Assembly: GCA_037975125.1 (NCBI GenBank)
Contig: JAJQOW010000020.1
Coordinates: 1,364,411-1,428,410, forward strand
Reading direction: 5' to 3'
Length of the DNA: 64,000 nucleotides
DNA from: Latrodectus hesperus
Taxonomy: Eukaryota > Arthropoda > Arachnida > Araneae > Theridiidae
The notes beneath the pieces are model-generated. The model saw only the letters and a list, made by a program, of their open reading frames with translations, searched no databases and was not told where the DNA came from. Positions 37,623-50,095 of this stretch are shown piece by piece. The stretch's first letter is position 1. Each line of letters begins with the position of its first letter. A program made the position numbers and the translations under genes.

Positions 37623-38802
37623 AAAATATTAACTGAGCATATAAAATTAAAAGGTAAATTCTATAAAAATTTGTTTCATAGAATGCGCTTATCTGAAAAT
37701 ATAAGATGATAAGATCTCTCTGGTGAACATTATCGAATTTTGTATAGTATAGAAAAAGATATGCAAATATAGATCAGCATAATTCACTTGTGAACACGAT
37801 GACTACAATGAAGAGGAACATGTGATATTATTTATTTTACTATTTTTCAAAAACTCGTTAAGTTTGCAAAAATTCAATCGTTTGAAATGTTTAATTTTAT
37901 CGAGATACTTTAACTATTAAATTTAAAATAAGCTTACATTCATTAAAATTGGAAAGTTTTAATACCCCAATATAAGTGACACCCATAAAAAGAAAACGAA
38001 GAACTATAAAAAAAATAAGTCAAACTTTATTTTGTTTTGAGCCAAAATATTTTTAAAGTAATAGATTTGTAAAAGCACCCATTTTAAGTTATTCAGCTGT
38101 ACTATGTCAGCATGCCTCCCCCCCCCCATATGAACAGTATGAGAGCAATTTGATAAGCCTTATGACTTTTTCATATAATATAATATATATTATTATCAAT
38201 TCCATTGTATTTATCAGACGACGAGTGAGTAGCTTAGGAGGGGAAGGAAGAAGTTCCCTAATTTACTAATATTAAAAGATTTATTTACAATTAGGATTAT
38301 TTACAGGCATCTTTTAGCTATCTCCTTCACACTATCTCTCTGCTCACAATTGCATGTACATATCTCTTGACATGACATATTAAGTACTGCCCTCTAGTGG
38401 CCACGCATTATTTTTTAGGTAATATTACAGCTTAATGCTAACATTCAGCCAGACTGACTGGTTAATCTCCTGATTAATACAAACAATACTACTTGAATAT
38501 AATACACTCTAAAATAAAACTAAAAGTAATACACAGTTTCAAAAAATCACAAAATAAAAAAGCATACTTACAAATCTTAATAATTCTTCAGTAGACATAC
38601 TTACTATTTTTAACCATCAAATTTAACAAAATTTTAGAAATTATTTTACATTTGTTAACCTACTTAGGAAAAGAAAAGAAATAATTAGTACTCCATGAAA
38701 ATTATACACTTTATTCAATAGAAAATACTGTAAAAAGTTCAGATTTTTTTAAAAGTTCAATTTAGTAGGAAAAACGTTTAATTGAATGAAAGTTCACTAA
38801 GT
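37623..38802. other. Non-coding sequence, may include LTR or UTR of the gypsy element
   Basis: The part next to 38803 should hold the 3' non-coding end and LTR of the minus-strand retrotransposon, but I could not identify LTR boundaries. A C-run lies at about 38117-38127. The rest is AT-rich. Confidence 0.35.
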
Positions 38803-39600
38803 TCAAAGTTCAACTTCAGTATCACTTGTGTCTGCGTAAATTCTCCAGGGCCTAAGTTGACTTACATGGGCGGAGTCCCTTTTCCTTTTCTTGTAACTGA
38901 GTCACTCTGTAAGTGGTAATACTTGAGTAGTTATCCAAATTCCCCTGTATTTTTGATGTGATTTCAAAGGTTGACCTGTTGCTGGGGGTGTTTTCCTCAT
39001 GACCACTAATTCACCTTTTACGTGGATGATTGTTTTAGATCTTTTTTGGTCAAAATTTGATTTCATTTTTTTCTGCTTAGTTTCTATATTTTGAATTGTT
39101 TCTTTCCGTACTTCTTCAGGATCCTTACATTCTTTAGCTTTATCATCAGCCAATTTGCTTATTAGTCCATCATAAAATCTAGGTGAGTAACTATGTAGCA
39201 TTTGAAATGGAGTCTTATTGGTTGATTTATTAACTGCATTATTTAAATTCCGTTCGGCATCTTTAATTTTCAAGTCCTAATCTCTGTGTTTTGGATCTTC
39301 ATACTTGTAGAAATTGTAGCTAATAGAGTTCTATGGCATCTTTCAACCCTTCCGTTTCCTTCAGAATGCTTTGGAGAGTTCAAAGTATGCTTATTTCCAT
39401 TTGTGGTGCAAAACTCTTCAAATAGATGAGGAGTGAAACATGAGCCTCGATCACTTATCAACCTGTTTCAAACCAAATTCATTGATGAAATTCTGTAAAG
39501 CTTTCAGTAAATTTTGAGTTGAAGTATTTCTTGCAGGTGTAGCTCTGATAAATCTGGTTAAATTATCTGTTATTACAGATAGTTATTGATTTCCTCTACA
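38803..39600 (-). pseudogene. Ty3/gypsy-type retrotransposon integrase fragment (degraded)
   Basis: Minus-strand translation gives the 3' end of a pol polyprotein. An ITDNLTRF-like segment (near 39567) leads into ISDRGSCFTPHLFEEFC. Then comes EGNGRVERCHRTL, where D (codon 39452-39450) and E lie 35 residues apart, as in DD35E integrases. A C-terminal part follows with NNAVNKSTNKTPFQMLHSY and a closing HVSQLRPWR motif, ending at TGA 38805-38803. Two of the three expected catalytic acids are visible. A frameshift lies upstream of 39461, a second near 39270, and an in-frame stop at about 38902. Only the integrase end is present, so this is a truncated relic. Function in a full element: insertion of the cDNA into chromosomes. 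Confidence 0.78.
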
Positions 39601-40094
39601 AGTTGTTTTTATACCTGTTCATCTTTTTATTGGGCTGCTCGTCGATTAATGGCAGAGATGCGAAGAACGGGCGTAGGATAAAGAAAAAACATTGTAAAAC
39701 GATTTGTAACGATAAAAAAAATTGTGGTCAGAAACTAGTCTAAATTTATAAGAGCCTTTTAAAATTTTTTGTAAACAGCTGCTAGAATTAGGTGTGAAGC
39801 TTTGATGAAAAATAGGAAGCACGAATTCTTCCAAAACACACAAGAGTAGAGGAATTCTTTCCAAACTTTAATTCAAAACTTGTTGTATCAATGGCGGTGA
39901 GAAATTTATAACTATACGGACTTTGCTTTCAGCAATTTTTGTTTTCCACCTAAGCTCAAATGTTTCTAAAGGATGAAAAATGTTAGAATGCAAAGATCAC
40001 TTTGCTTAACAGACTGTCATCTATAAAGTGTCTCCTACTCTAATCCTTGGCCAGGTGAGACAAATACTTCAGTGTCATGGATAGTTATGTTAAT
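39601..40094. other. Non-coding sequence next to the gypsy fragment
   Basis: The retrotransposon homology stops near 39600. No further pol domains are recognisable here. Confidence 0.35.
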
Positions 40095-40530
40095 GGATGG
40101 GCAATGGTAGCCTAGTGGTCAGGGCACCGGCCTTCCGTCCTTAAGGGCAGGGTTCGATTCCCAATACTTTTAAAGACCCACAAATTACATGCCATATACG
40201 TTCTCGTGAAATCTGTGAAATCGAAAGTCCTGTGGTTGATTATTGAGCAGTTACCATGAGTGTAATGGTCTGGAGAAACTCCCCCTTACAGATCAATGTC
40301 AAAATGGAGAGAGTGGGTCCTCTAGTGGTGCCATCTATCAGAGAAGTTTTGAGCAAAGTCGTACTTTCACCTTCGTGGTGTTCTGCTTAAAGGAAAAACG
40401 CACCTTACTGACTTCAATTCGCATAGCCAACGGCACAGCTTGCTTGGCTTGTCCAAGTGCCATAAGTACCAGCAGCAACATAAATGAAGGAAGATTCGCC
40501 AACATAAAAAAAAATATTTTTCCATAAATA
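40095..40530 (+). repeat. tRNA-derived SINE, family D, copy 1
   Basis: A box TGGTAGCCTAGTGGTCAGGG and B box GGGTTCGATTCCCAA. Then GAAATCGAAAGTCCTGTGGT, GTGTAATGGTCTGGAGAAAC and a TAGTGGTGCCATCTATC segment, ending in AGCAGCAACATAAATGAAGG. The same order occurs at 45013 and 46765. Confidence 0.78.
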
Positions 40531-41142
40531 TTTAATTTTTAGCTAAGCTTTGAAATTTTGACATATACTATAGTAGAGAAATAGATTTTTCATCATTTAC
40601 GGACACTCGCGTTTTTACAAACAAGTCCCTGCCTTCACACTATAAACAAAATGATAATTTCATCTTGTAGATATAAATTAGTATTTTGAATAGTTTCTTT
40701 TTTGTGAATTTTCGCTTCGGACGAATAGTTTATTTTTATTTTTATTTATTTTATGATCTGATATATTTTTTTAAATTTTTTATTTGATTCCTCTTTTATA
40801 CATAATGGCAGAAAAATTGATTTATTCTTGAACGAGGTAACGGCATGTATTTCAAACATAGTGGGACCCATAGTCGAACATATGTGTGTATCATACATTT
40901 GATGGGAAAGAACTGTGGTACCGAATTCAACTACTGTGATATCAGTGCGCAAAGGGCTCAGCGCGGGGGAAAATTCTTTGGTAAAACTGAGTATTACGGT
41001 CACAGCCTCGTCAAATTGGCAAAAAAAATTTCACCCTGCGGAGGAGACAGGTATTAGAATTTAATTAGCAACCCAAAATTAGCGCCAATCGGTATGAGAT
41101 CGGGGTTTTTCAAGATTTCAAATTGCTAAGCCTAACGGTATA
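40531..41142. other. Non-coding sequence
   Basis: AT-rich to 40830, then more mixed; nothing recognised. Confidence 0.4.
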
Positions 41143-42553
41143 CACTACTGGCCATTAAAATTGCTACACCAAGAAAGCGGCACACCACACACGTGAAATT
41201 TGCATGACAGTTAGAACTTCCTGTGATATGCAAATGATTAGATTTTCAGCTCATTCATACAAAGCAGGCGACAGCAGCGACATCTACAATGTGTATAAAA
41301 CCAGAGATTTGACAGCAGTTTTCTCATACTCAATTTCCGTTTCAACGTTGTTTCGACAAAGAAAGTTGTAATGCCTCGTGTAAGAAGAAGAAATGCCTAT
41401 CAGCACGTGTCTGACTTTGATCGAGGAAGGATTATAGCCTACCGGGACCAACCGGTTTATCGTCCCGCAATATTGCTGCCCGCGTCGGTCGAGACCCCAT
41501 GACTGTTAGAAGAATATGAAATCGATGGGTTCAGGACAATCATACGGAACGTCATACAAGATCTCAGCGACCCCTATCACTAACAGAAGAGAAGACAGAC
41601 ATCTTATCCGCATGGTCACAAGGGATCGTACAGCCACGTCACGAACCCTGAGTCGAGAAATGGAGTCATTTTCAAGGCAACAAGTTTCTGCTATAACAGT
41701 TCAACGACGTTTGAAGCAGCATGGATTGTCTGCACGGCGACCATGTGTTCGCCTACCATTGACGCTGCGTCGCAGACAGGAGCGCCTTCAATGGTGTGAT
41801 CAGCGATGAACCTGGAGACGGAAATGGCATCACGTCATCTTTACAGATGAATCTCGGTTCTGTATACAGGACCATGATGGCTGCATCCATGTTTGGAGGC
41901 ATCGTGGAGAATGCGCATTGCCAGCTTGCATTGGACATCGCCATACTGGCCCGTCTGCTGGAGTGATGGTATGGGGTGCCATTGGATATACGTCTCGATC
42001 ACCTCTTGTTCGCATTATCGGCACTTTGAACAGCAACCGTTACATTTCCGATGTGTTAAGGCCCGTGGCTTTGCCTTATCTTCAAGGACTCCCTAATGCT
42101 TGTTTCAACAGGATAATGAACGACTGCATGTTGCCCGTAATGTTCTGAGTTTCCTTCTCAGTTTGATACAGAACAGGTTCGACTGTTACCCTGGCCAGCA
42201 CGTTCTCCTGATCTGTCACCCATTGAGAACGTGTGGTCAATGGTTGCCGAGCGATTGGCACGCCATCACTCACCATCCATTACTGTCGATGACTGTGGCA
42301 TAGTGTTGGAGCTGCATGGACTGAGATCCCAGTACATGCCATACAATCTCTGTTTGACTCCATCCCTAGGCGGATAAAAGCTGTTATTGCAGCCAGAGGT
42401 GGCTGCTCTGGGTACTGATTTCTCAAGATCTATACATCCTAATTTCCTGTAAATCTAATCACTTGTTCTTTCCACTATAATGTATGTGTCCAATAAATAT
42501 TGTTCTGTTATTTGCATTCCTTCTTGGTGTAGCAATTTTAATAGCCAGTAGTA
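41143..42553 (+). mobile_element. Tc1-like DNA transposon, full length, inactive
   Basis: Both termini are present: CACTACTGGCCATTAAAATT at the left and its near-perfect inverse (AATTTTAATAGCCAGTAGT) at the right. Each inverted repeat includes GCTACACCAAGAA, and TA dinucleotides flank the element (41141-41142 and 42554-42555), as expected for the Tc1/mariner superfamily. The length of 1411 bp is normal for an autonomous Tc1 element, but the transposase is broken. Confidence 0.85.
41371..42418 (+). pseudogene. Tc1-like transposase pseudogene (DD34E family)
   Basis: Starts MPRVRRRNAYQHVSDFDRGR at 41371 and ends with the family-typical AARGGCSGY at TGA 42416-42418, matching the usual ~345-residue length. 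The helix-turn-helix region (SSRNIAARVGRDPMTVRR) is followed by the catalytic motif VIFTDESRF (Asp codon 41846-41848), then QDNERLHVARNV (Asp 42112-42114, where QDNARPH is usual) and SPDLSPIENVW (Glu 42225-42227). Stop codons at 41517-41519 and 41807-41809 (the latter probably from a CpG change) and at least three frameshifts break it. In active relatives the enzyme cuts and pastes at TA sites. Confidence 0.85.
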
Positions 42554-42555
42554 TA

Positions 42556-43199
42556 TAAGAAAACAGTTATCTTAATAAAAAATGATTAAAATTTTCTGTT
42601 TAAAAATATTTCAGAATTAAAATTGAAGCAAATAAAGTAGCAAAAATAAAAATATCTTAATGAAAATAACGTTTAATAACATCCATTTAAAAATAAATAA
42701 AATGAAGAATTTCAGAATTGAAGGAATATATGAAATGAATTTTTTTTTTATACTTATTTTGATAATTCCAGTGGTTTAAGATAGAATATGACAAATATTT
42801 AGGGCATAAAAAAAGAATTTTTAAAATTCCATTTAACAGTTTTATTCATTACGTTGAATATTTTTCATTACGAGTTTAATTTATTCGAATATTGCAGTTT
42901 ATATAAAAATATCATTTCATACAATTTCTAAAATTTAACAACTTCTGTATAATTTAAAATTTAGAAAACAAATCTGGAATAATTTAAAAAATAGAACAAC
43001 TCAATTGTTTTGTTTACTATTGAAAATTTAAATTCCTAACATACAATTCTAGGAATTAAGAATACAGATGAATTCTGCAGTTTTGTTTATTATTGAAAAT
43101 TTTATTTCTGTTTATTATCTGTAATAAAAATACAATTCTAAGAATTCTACGCTAACAGAAAATAACTAGAATAAAATTCTTACCTTCATTTTTCTTCCT
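42556..43199. other. AT-rich non-coding sequence
   Basis: Nothing recognised. Confidence 0.4.
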
Positions 43200-43440
43200 T
43201 TGCTCTACATGCAAAATAAAATCCAAAATAAAAGACTGAATATAAATTCTGGCACTATATCCATAGTGAAGTCCAAAATGAATGTAAAAGACAGGATTGA
43301 TATTCCGGCACTCTATATCCAAAGCGAATTAAAAAATGAATATAAATGACAATATTCAAATTACGCGCTACATCCAAAGTGAAATAAAAAATTAATATAA
43401 AAGACAAATATAAATTCCGGCACTTTTCAACCAAAAAGAA
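43200..43440 (+). repeat. Minisatellite, ~56-bp unit, about 4 copies
   Basis: Units contain ATTCCGGCACT, then TATATCCAAAGTGAA, then an AATGAATATAAAAGAC segment. Anchor GGCAC or its variant lies at 43251, 43307, about 43365 and 43419. Confidence 0.8.
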
Positions 43441-44290
43441 ATTCAGAATGAAAATGGTGAAAATTCGAATTATGTGCACGCGTTTCGAACATGAGCAATG
43501 GCGAGACATTCCATCCTTACATTTGGCGACACATTTAGTGATTAATCGTTTTTGGTGAATTAATTTAAAAGGGGGAAAAAATCACCAAATTTGGCGATTT
43601 TTTGATCTTGGTGAATTGTGACCGTATTGCTCAGTTTAGCCAATTTTTCTTTGCTTCCCGTACGTTAGAAAAAAAGGGGAAATTCTTTATAAGTTTGTAC
43701 TCTGTTGTTTGGTATCGTTTCATTTGAACAACTCAATTTATGAAGTTTCGCTTATCGAGAAAAATGAAGCTTATTCCTTTGAGGGTTTAGCACAGAAGCG
43801 TGCTTATCAATTCATGTAAAAAAGAAATATGAAAACATATTAAAGTAGCCAAAGAATTTTTAAAGAAAATATGGAGTTCCAAAGAACAGCCTCTCGAATA
43901 TTTTGAAAACTAGGAAAAAAATCTGAAAAAGGAAACACTACCAGTGAAATTGCTCACTCTTGAAAATACTGCAGAGAAGCAAAACATCTAAAGTGGAAAA
44001 AGCCTTGCTTGCTTGGCCGAGAGAAAAGGTAGAAATGAACATGCCTGTCGATGTCCTGAAAGAGAGATTCGACTCCCTGTCTGCGATACTGAACATGAAA
44101 GATTTCAAAGCATTGAACGGGTGACTAGAAAGAAATTTAATATCAGTCTTAAGATTTTTTTAAAAGAGATTTTTTTACAAATATTGCAATTATTAAGTTC
44201 GAACTCTATTCATGAATGAAATTTTTGAAAAATTAAATCGTCCTTCCTAGTCTATTGAAACTAACCAATAAAATAGGCATCTTGTCTTAA
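43441..44290. other. Non-coding sequence
   Basis: Contains an unassigned, slightly GC-richer piece at 44000-44125 with short open frames on the + strand. No domain recognised. Confidence 0.35.
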
Positions 44291-44632
44291 TTTGCTTCTT
44301 CTTCTGTTCCATTGTCAACGTGTTAATGGCTTGAATCCATGGAAAACGGCTTCTCAAACCGATGCTTTTGGTTTTAAGAAATCGTTTCATTAACAAAATG
44401 AGCTTCAATAATATTATCAGATATTCGGAGGTGAACTTCGCCTTGTTTGCTGCCGCTCGAAGAAGGCGATTGGAAAGCGGGCAACAAATTCGCAGACAAG
44501 TCTGATGTACGACGCAGTCTCATGACGAGTGACGTGGATGAAAAGTTTTCTGACGTCATGGATATTTTAAACCAATGAGAATTGTAATAAAGCTCTATGA
44601 TCTCAACTGGAACGAAAGAATTTACCGGTTAA
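44291..44632. repeat. Dispersed repeat E, copy 2 (empty SINE site)
   Basis: Matches 5122-5162 plus 5400-5715 and lacks the SINE. The insertion point is GTGTTAATGGC at about 44322-44334. The minus strand encodes LLPAFQSPSSSGSKQGEVHL, similar to the peptide from copy 1. Confidence 0.7.
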
Positions 44633-45012
44633 CCTGTTACGATTTCATCTTTAGAAAATTGTGTGGTGAAAGGGGAATCAATAACAAGAAAGTTGTTTCT
44701 AAGTATGAATCTTCTTTCGCATGTGTTTCTTACATTGCATTCTAAATAATTAATTAAATTCTAATAATCAATTCTTACTGATAATATTTTATATATAAAG
44801 AAAAACTAGTTTGGTTAAAAAAATAGATGTTAATAATCTAATACACTATCTTTGTATTTCACGAACCGTTTTTCTGGTTGCCACGAGCTACATTATGTGA
44901 TTAGAACTGCTGATCGTGAAGAGGTCTGTAAACTCCTCTGACTCACTTGGGAAAGCGTGTGAGTCACCTTTCGTTCCATTCGCTGCAATACGACGTGACC
45001 TTCAACTAGCGG
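44633..45012. other. Non-coding sequence
   Basis: Mixed composition at 44860-45010. Nothing recognised. Confidence 0.35.
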
Positions 45013-45325
45013 GGCGGGTGGCCTAGGGGTCAGGGCATCCGTCCGGTAATGCGGAGATCGATTCCCAGTGCCGACAAAGACCCACGTGCTTCTTAATTCT
45101 GCGGAATCGAAAGTCCTGTGGTCGGTCGTTGTGCAGTTACCATGGGTGTAATGATCTGGAGAAAATTATCCCCCATCCAGTTTAATGTCAAAATAGAGGA
45201 TGAGAATACTCTGGTGGTGCCATCTATCGGAGGACTACTACTGATTTAAATCTGCATGGCCAAGGGTATAACGAGCTTGACGAGTCCAAATATCTTAAGT
45301 AACAACAACAACATAAAAATGGCAT
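45013..45325 (+). repeat. tRNA-derived SINE, family D, copy 2
   Basis: A box GGTGGCCTAGGGGTCAGGGC and B box GAGATCGATTCCCAGTG. Body with GGAATCGAAAGTCCTGTGGT and ACCATGGGTGTAATGATCTG, ending AACAACAACAACATAAA. Confidence 0.8.
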
Positions 45326-46764
45326 GTTATCCCCTCCGCATTTGCGCAGTTATAACGAGGCACATTAATTTAGCAAAATATGATAACATACAACTTTTCA
45401 ACGAAGCAAAAATTTAAAATAAGTCGCTTTCAAATTTTAGGATTAATTACATATCAGATTGTGAAATAATAAAAATTTGTACCAATACTTCAAAAAGTTA
45501 AAAATTAGCAATTATACTTTGAAGCGAAATCTTCAGATCCATGAATGCCAGATCTCAAAAAATACTAAATAACACATTTAATGATAGAATATAAATTTAC
45601 TAACAAAAAAAGTTAAAATAAACAATAATTTAATATCTCCATTTTAAAAATGTAAATATTGATTTAATTTAACAATTATATTATGCTTACAATCACAAAT
45701 GGGTCATCACCTCAGCATATTAATCATTAAGTCATGCAAAACAGATGATATTTAAAACTGGTTGTTTCTTTTTTCTTGCTTTACTCGATTATTATTTTTA
45801 AATCTATCTAATTCGAACTCGTGAACAACATTTCTAGTTTCTTTCCTTAAAAATTATTGTTCTTATCAGGAATATTTTTTTAATTTAAATACACGCGGGG
45901 TCAGTATTGTATAAATTTTATAAAACTTCTAGTAATTGGTACAGAATCGTTCTGAAAAAATTCAAGGAATAAATTCTAATGTAGTCTCCTTCTGGTATTG
46001 ATATAAGAAATTAAATTAAGGATTGTGTGAATAAATTCAATATATATTAACAATTATATATGAATTGCTTATTTTACGAGTGAAGGTTATAATTTATTAC
46101 AACACTTTAATTGAACATTATAAGTTTCATATGTATATCTTTATATGGATCAGAAGTTATTCATTCATATACGTGTATTTCATTTAACGGAGTATTTACA
46201 TTCATTTCAATCAAAATGTTAATTTCAAAATTTTTGTTTTCATACAAAGAACTCGGAAAAAATCATGATGTATAAATCAAGAAACTAAAGTCTTAAAGTA
46301 AGAAAGAGTTTGATAAAAATAATTAATTATAATATTCGTGAAAGAATAAATTAAATACTGCGCCATAATGTAAATGCATACAAAATTCTGAGTATAATAA
46401 AAAATGTAAAATCACGCAAGTCTTACCGTACAAACTGACGTGAAACCGATTTCTTACATAATAAACACAAAATCTGCCAACGAGAAGATGATTTTATATA
46501 ATCATCATATACTATATCTTGGTTTGGATAGTCCTATGTATATGGGGAAATTTTATGTAGCTACGATATTTCAGTACTATTTAAATGACATATTTAAATG
46601 TTCATTAAATGATGTGATTTTATAAACAATCTAATTGATGAAATTATCTTAACAATTAATATAATTTTCTAAAATATAAATGGTATATGATGTAAACTGG
46701 AAACAGAAAGCTAGTGTGAAGTAATAAGCACATGCATATTCAAATACTTACATTAAATAGCTTA
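45326..46764. other. AT-rich non-coding sequence
   Basis: Nothing recognised. Confidence 0.4.
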
Positions 46765-47065
46765 GGGCTTCGTCCGGTAGAGAGGGTTTCGCCTCCCAAT
46801 CACTCACCGATCGCTTGTTAAACCTGTGGAATCGAAAGTCCTGTGGTCAGCCGTTGAGCTGTTACCATGGATGCAATGGTCTGGAGAAAATTTCCTCTCC
46901 CTCCAGATCAATGTCAAAATTTAAGGAGTGGGTCTCTAGTAGTGCCATCTGTCGGAGGAGTTTAGAGCAAAGTCGTACTTTCACCTTCGTGGTGCTCTTC
47001 GCATGGCCAACGGCACAGCGAGCTTAGCTTGTCCTAGTGTCACAAGTAACAACGACATCATCCTT
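46765..47065 (+). repeat. tRNA-derived SINE, family D, copy 3 (5' end degraded)
   Basis: Shares GGAATCGAAAGTCCTGTGGT, TACCATGGATGCAATGGTCT and the CATCTGTCGGAGGAG, TTTCACCTTCGTGGTG and GCCAACGGCACAGC segments with 40095-40530. The tRNA head is largely lost. Confidence 0.72.
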
Positions 47066-47499
47066 CATCTCAAGTGCTGCATTTCAATAACTGTGGTATA
47101 TGCATCATTTCTGGCAAACTTTCTCGGAGGCCTCCTTTTTGATAGGAAATGTAAAATAATTACTTCCCTTATAAATTGAAAGTAAAATGTAGCTGTTTTT
47201 CTAATTAGTACGTTAGTCTTTAATCTCTGTTATTCACTAACACAAATATTTGCGAGACAATAGCACTTGAGGAACACAAGTACTTGAAGAACAATGGTAT
47301 TTTTTGTCATGCCGGTCTTAAGCATCATTTAAAGAAATAGAGGTCAATAACAAGTTCCATTGACATGGTAAGGCACCTGCACCAAAACAAGCGAGAAATT
47401 CCAGAGATTATTTTTACCGGAAGAGAAAATAATTATATGAAGAAAACACGTATTCTAAAAAATAAGGATATGAATTCACGTGAAAGATGTTTCAAATGC
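47066..47499. other. Non-coding sequence
   Basis: Nothing recognised. Confidence 0.35.
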
Positions 47500-47845
47500 G
47501 TAAGGCGTTCTCAGACTGCTTTGGTTGCAAGTGTTGTTTCGATGGACTGACACGATCCAGAGAAACATCGATGCAATTTCATCAAGTATCCTCCATGGAC
47601 AACATGAAGTAGAGTCATGCCCACATCCCTGACCATAGAAATCATGCAATCTCCCGGATTGTTTGGAGTTCGCTCTGGTGGATGTTTGAGCAAGTCCACT
47701 ACTGGCGCTCCACTTCGCGAGGGTTCACGGTACCAAGGATCTGATCTAGCTGCCGCTGCATCTCTGAAGGATTAGAAACAACGACCCAAACAGAAGTCAT
47801 TTCTTAAGCGTCTGTTGTCTGGGAAGATATGCAGCGTTTAAAATG
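47500..47845 (-). other. GC-richer patch with minus-strand open frames, unassigned
   Basis: The minus strand carries two overlapping open frames: one starting MTSVWVVVSNPSEMQRQLDQ, and one running through SDPWYREPSRSG and VDLLKHPPERTPNNPGD. Composition and residue content look more protein-like than the surroundings, but I recognise no family and no splice structure. It may be a transposon fragment. Confidence 0.25.
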
Positions 47846-47992
47846 GAATTAAGTAAATGTATGCCGAAAAGACTCTTCTCTGAAATGAATCTAATGCATC
47901 TTATGCATTGAAATAATTTATTAAAAACATTTAAGAAATAAAATGAGAGAAAATTCGTTACACAACAACAGATACCAACTTGGCTGTTTACC
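47846..47992. repeat. Dispersed repeat F, copy 1
   Basis: GAATTAAGTAAATGTATGCC, GAATCTAA, ACATCTTATGC-like and ACCAACTTGG segments occur in the same order at 59102-59250. Confidence 0.55.
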
Positions 47993-49469
47993 TGCTGCGC
48001 AGAGCACACATAGCGGTGCAGGTGAGCCCCAGACTGCACTTTAAGATTAATGAGTTTGCAATACTCACCCATCACCAAATGTCTCTTCATTTGTGAACCA
48101 CGGTCAGGTCACGAGGTCACTCCTGAGCTGGCCCTCTCCTCTGAACACCAGCAGAAGGGCTTTGGAAGTCTCAGATGAATGTGGAGCAACAACCGAGTGA
48201 AGGAGAGTGGGCTGCAGCTGCAAATGACGCTTCACTCGGCCGATTTTAAGGGAAGCGGCGTGAAGCTGCTGAATCTTTGGATCTCCATTGAAGCATACAG
48301 GTGCACCTTATTTAAGAAGATTTAATATATTGACAGTTAAATTACATAATTAGATTAAGTAGAGTTACGTCTAAATTCATGTTTTCCATTATTTAAAAAA
48401 AATACATATGTGACGGAAGCAATTGCCAAGAGCTCTGGTGATGTTAACGAGAGTGTTTTGCTTTTTACAGAGCTGGTATTCCGAGAATCACTGTTAATAT
48501 TACAATGCTAGTCTTAAGAAAGTTATAAATCACGGGAGAAGAGTAAAACACGAATACCTTATTTCACGTTCAAATAAATGTCTTGAATACACTTCTGAAG
48601 ATTCAGGGGAACACCTTTATTATTTCCTCAAATACTTCGTCAGGTGCTGTGTTGCAGGTTTTCTAATCGTGATCCTTGCTGTTCTCTGAAGTTACTGACA
48701 AATCTTTCTCGCGAATTTAAGTGCTTTAGCAAGGACAACCTCTGGATGGTTGGGAAAAGCCTATTTGCTTCTGAATACCACCCATGTTTTTGAAGTGGTG
48801 TCTCTAGTGTACCATACAACGTTTTTTTATTTCTAGTTTTCAGATTTTTCCTTCCATAATTTTTATTGAAGAAATATAATGAAACCTATTTCGAACAGAA
48901 ATGGATATTTTGCATTTCTATGACTTGGCCAGCTGATTCGTTATAAATCGTCAATGATGTTCGCCAAACGACCATTTCGAGTCATTGTTGCAGTTTTTTT
49001 TTGTAACGTGTTTTTTTCACGCACGAATTCTTCAACTTATTATATTTTACTCTGAAATATTTTCTATTCTAAAACTCTTGAAAGTCCTGTCAAAAAAGGG
49101 ATATTTTGCTTCACATTCGAACTCGTGCAAGCGAAATAGAATTCTACATCAAGAGAAAAATGTGGTGCTACCACGTGAAAAGAATCGTTGGCCGAGAATA
49201 AGCATTTTATCTGACAATTGGTTCAATGTTCGGGAATTCAAATTGCAACAGCGCTACAATTTATCTAGTATGGGGCTAATGATCTCACTTTAGTTGAGAG
49301 TTGCAAAGAGCAATTGAATGCGATAAAACAACAATGGACCGAAATAGTTTTATGCGAGAAGCATGTACTTCGAAATTCCTCAGGCATCTTGAAAGATGAA
49401 TGGCTGATTCTGAAAAAATATTGAAAATCTATGAAAGCCTGTTCGTTCAAAGAAAAACAACCCTGGCAG
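47993..49469. other. Non-coding sequence, GC-richer at 47990-48300
   Basis: The first 300 bases are richer in G+C (GAGCCCCAGACTGCACTTTA, GGGCTGCAGCTGCAAATGAC) and may be part of an old repeat. The remainder is AT-rich and nothing is recognised. Confidence 0.35.
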
Positions 49470-50095
49470 GATGTTTCCCAAGCAATGGATTTATAGTAAG
49501 GTATGCCCTGAAAATGGTGAATATTTTCTATTTGAGATATCGAATAGAGTATCAAAAGTATGCTGGTGGCAAAGAAAGTCGAATAAGTTGAGTAAAGATC
49601 CAGAATCTTATATCGATGACAGAGCTTCGATCTCTATTCTAGCCCTGCTGCGAAGGCTCTCCCCTCATCTGCAGTGGATCCCTTCCCCCGCTGCCCTTAG
49701 TGGAAATGAAGCGTCTGATTCCTCGGCAAAGAAGGGAACTTTAATGACCTTAATATCTCATTCCCTGATTTTTGGTGCTATGCTCAGAAGTCAACATCTT
49801 GTTGTTCTGCCCCATCTCATGATTAGTAGGATGGCAGGAAACCCGGAGATTCTGTTACTTTTAAAAGTAATCGTGTACAGCAGACATCAAAACTGATAAG
49901 TGGACATTTGAAATGTCTTAAAACTGATCAAGGAAACATCTTTTTACATGGGCAGGAGGTGCAGCTTCACGCATTTTACCCTTGGTCATCTTCTTTTCTG
50001 CTTAGGACTCGAAAAAAAGGACTTGATTCGAAATCCTCTTCTTTTGAACTTTTTATTAGTTCATGATCTCTTGGATCTGGTTTAGCTTATTGGCT
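49470..50095 (+). pseudogene. LINE-type retrotransposon RNase H relic
   Basis: Translation across frames gives LSPHLQWIPSPAALSGNEAS and DSSAKKGT (around 49640-49740), the W-x-P-x-H / GNE-AD-x-AK-G region of RNase H domains in jockey-like LINEs. LISGHLKCLK follows near 49895, then GHLLFCLGLEKKDLIRNPLL and FLLVHDLLDLV to a stop near 50090. This is the usual C-terminal order of such polyproteins. Frame changes and H-to-P and AD-to-SD changes show decay. No reverse transcriptase domain is recognisable upstream. Confidence 0.65.
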
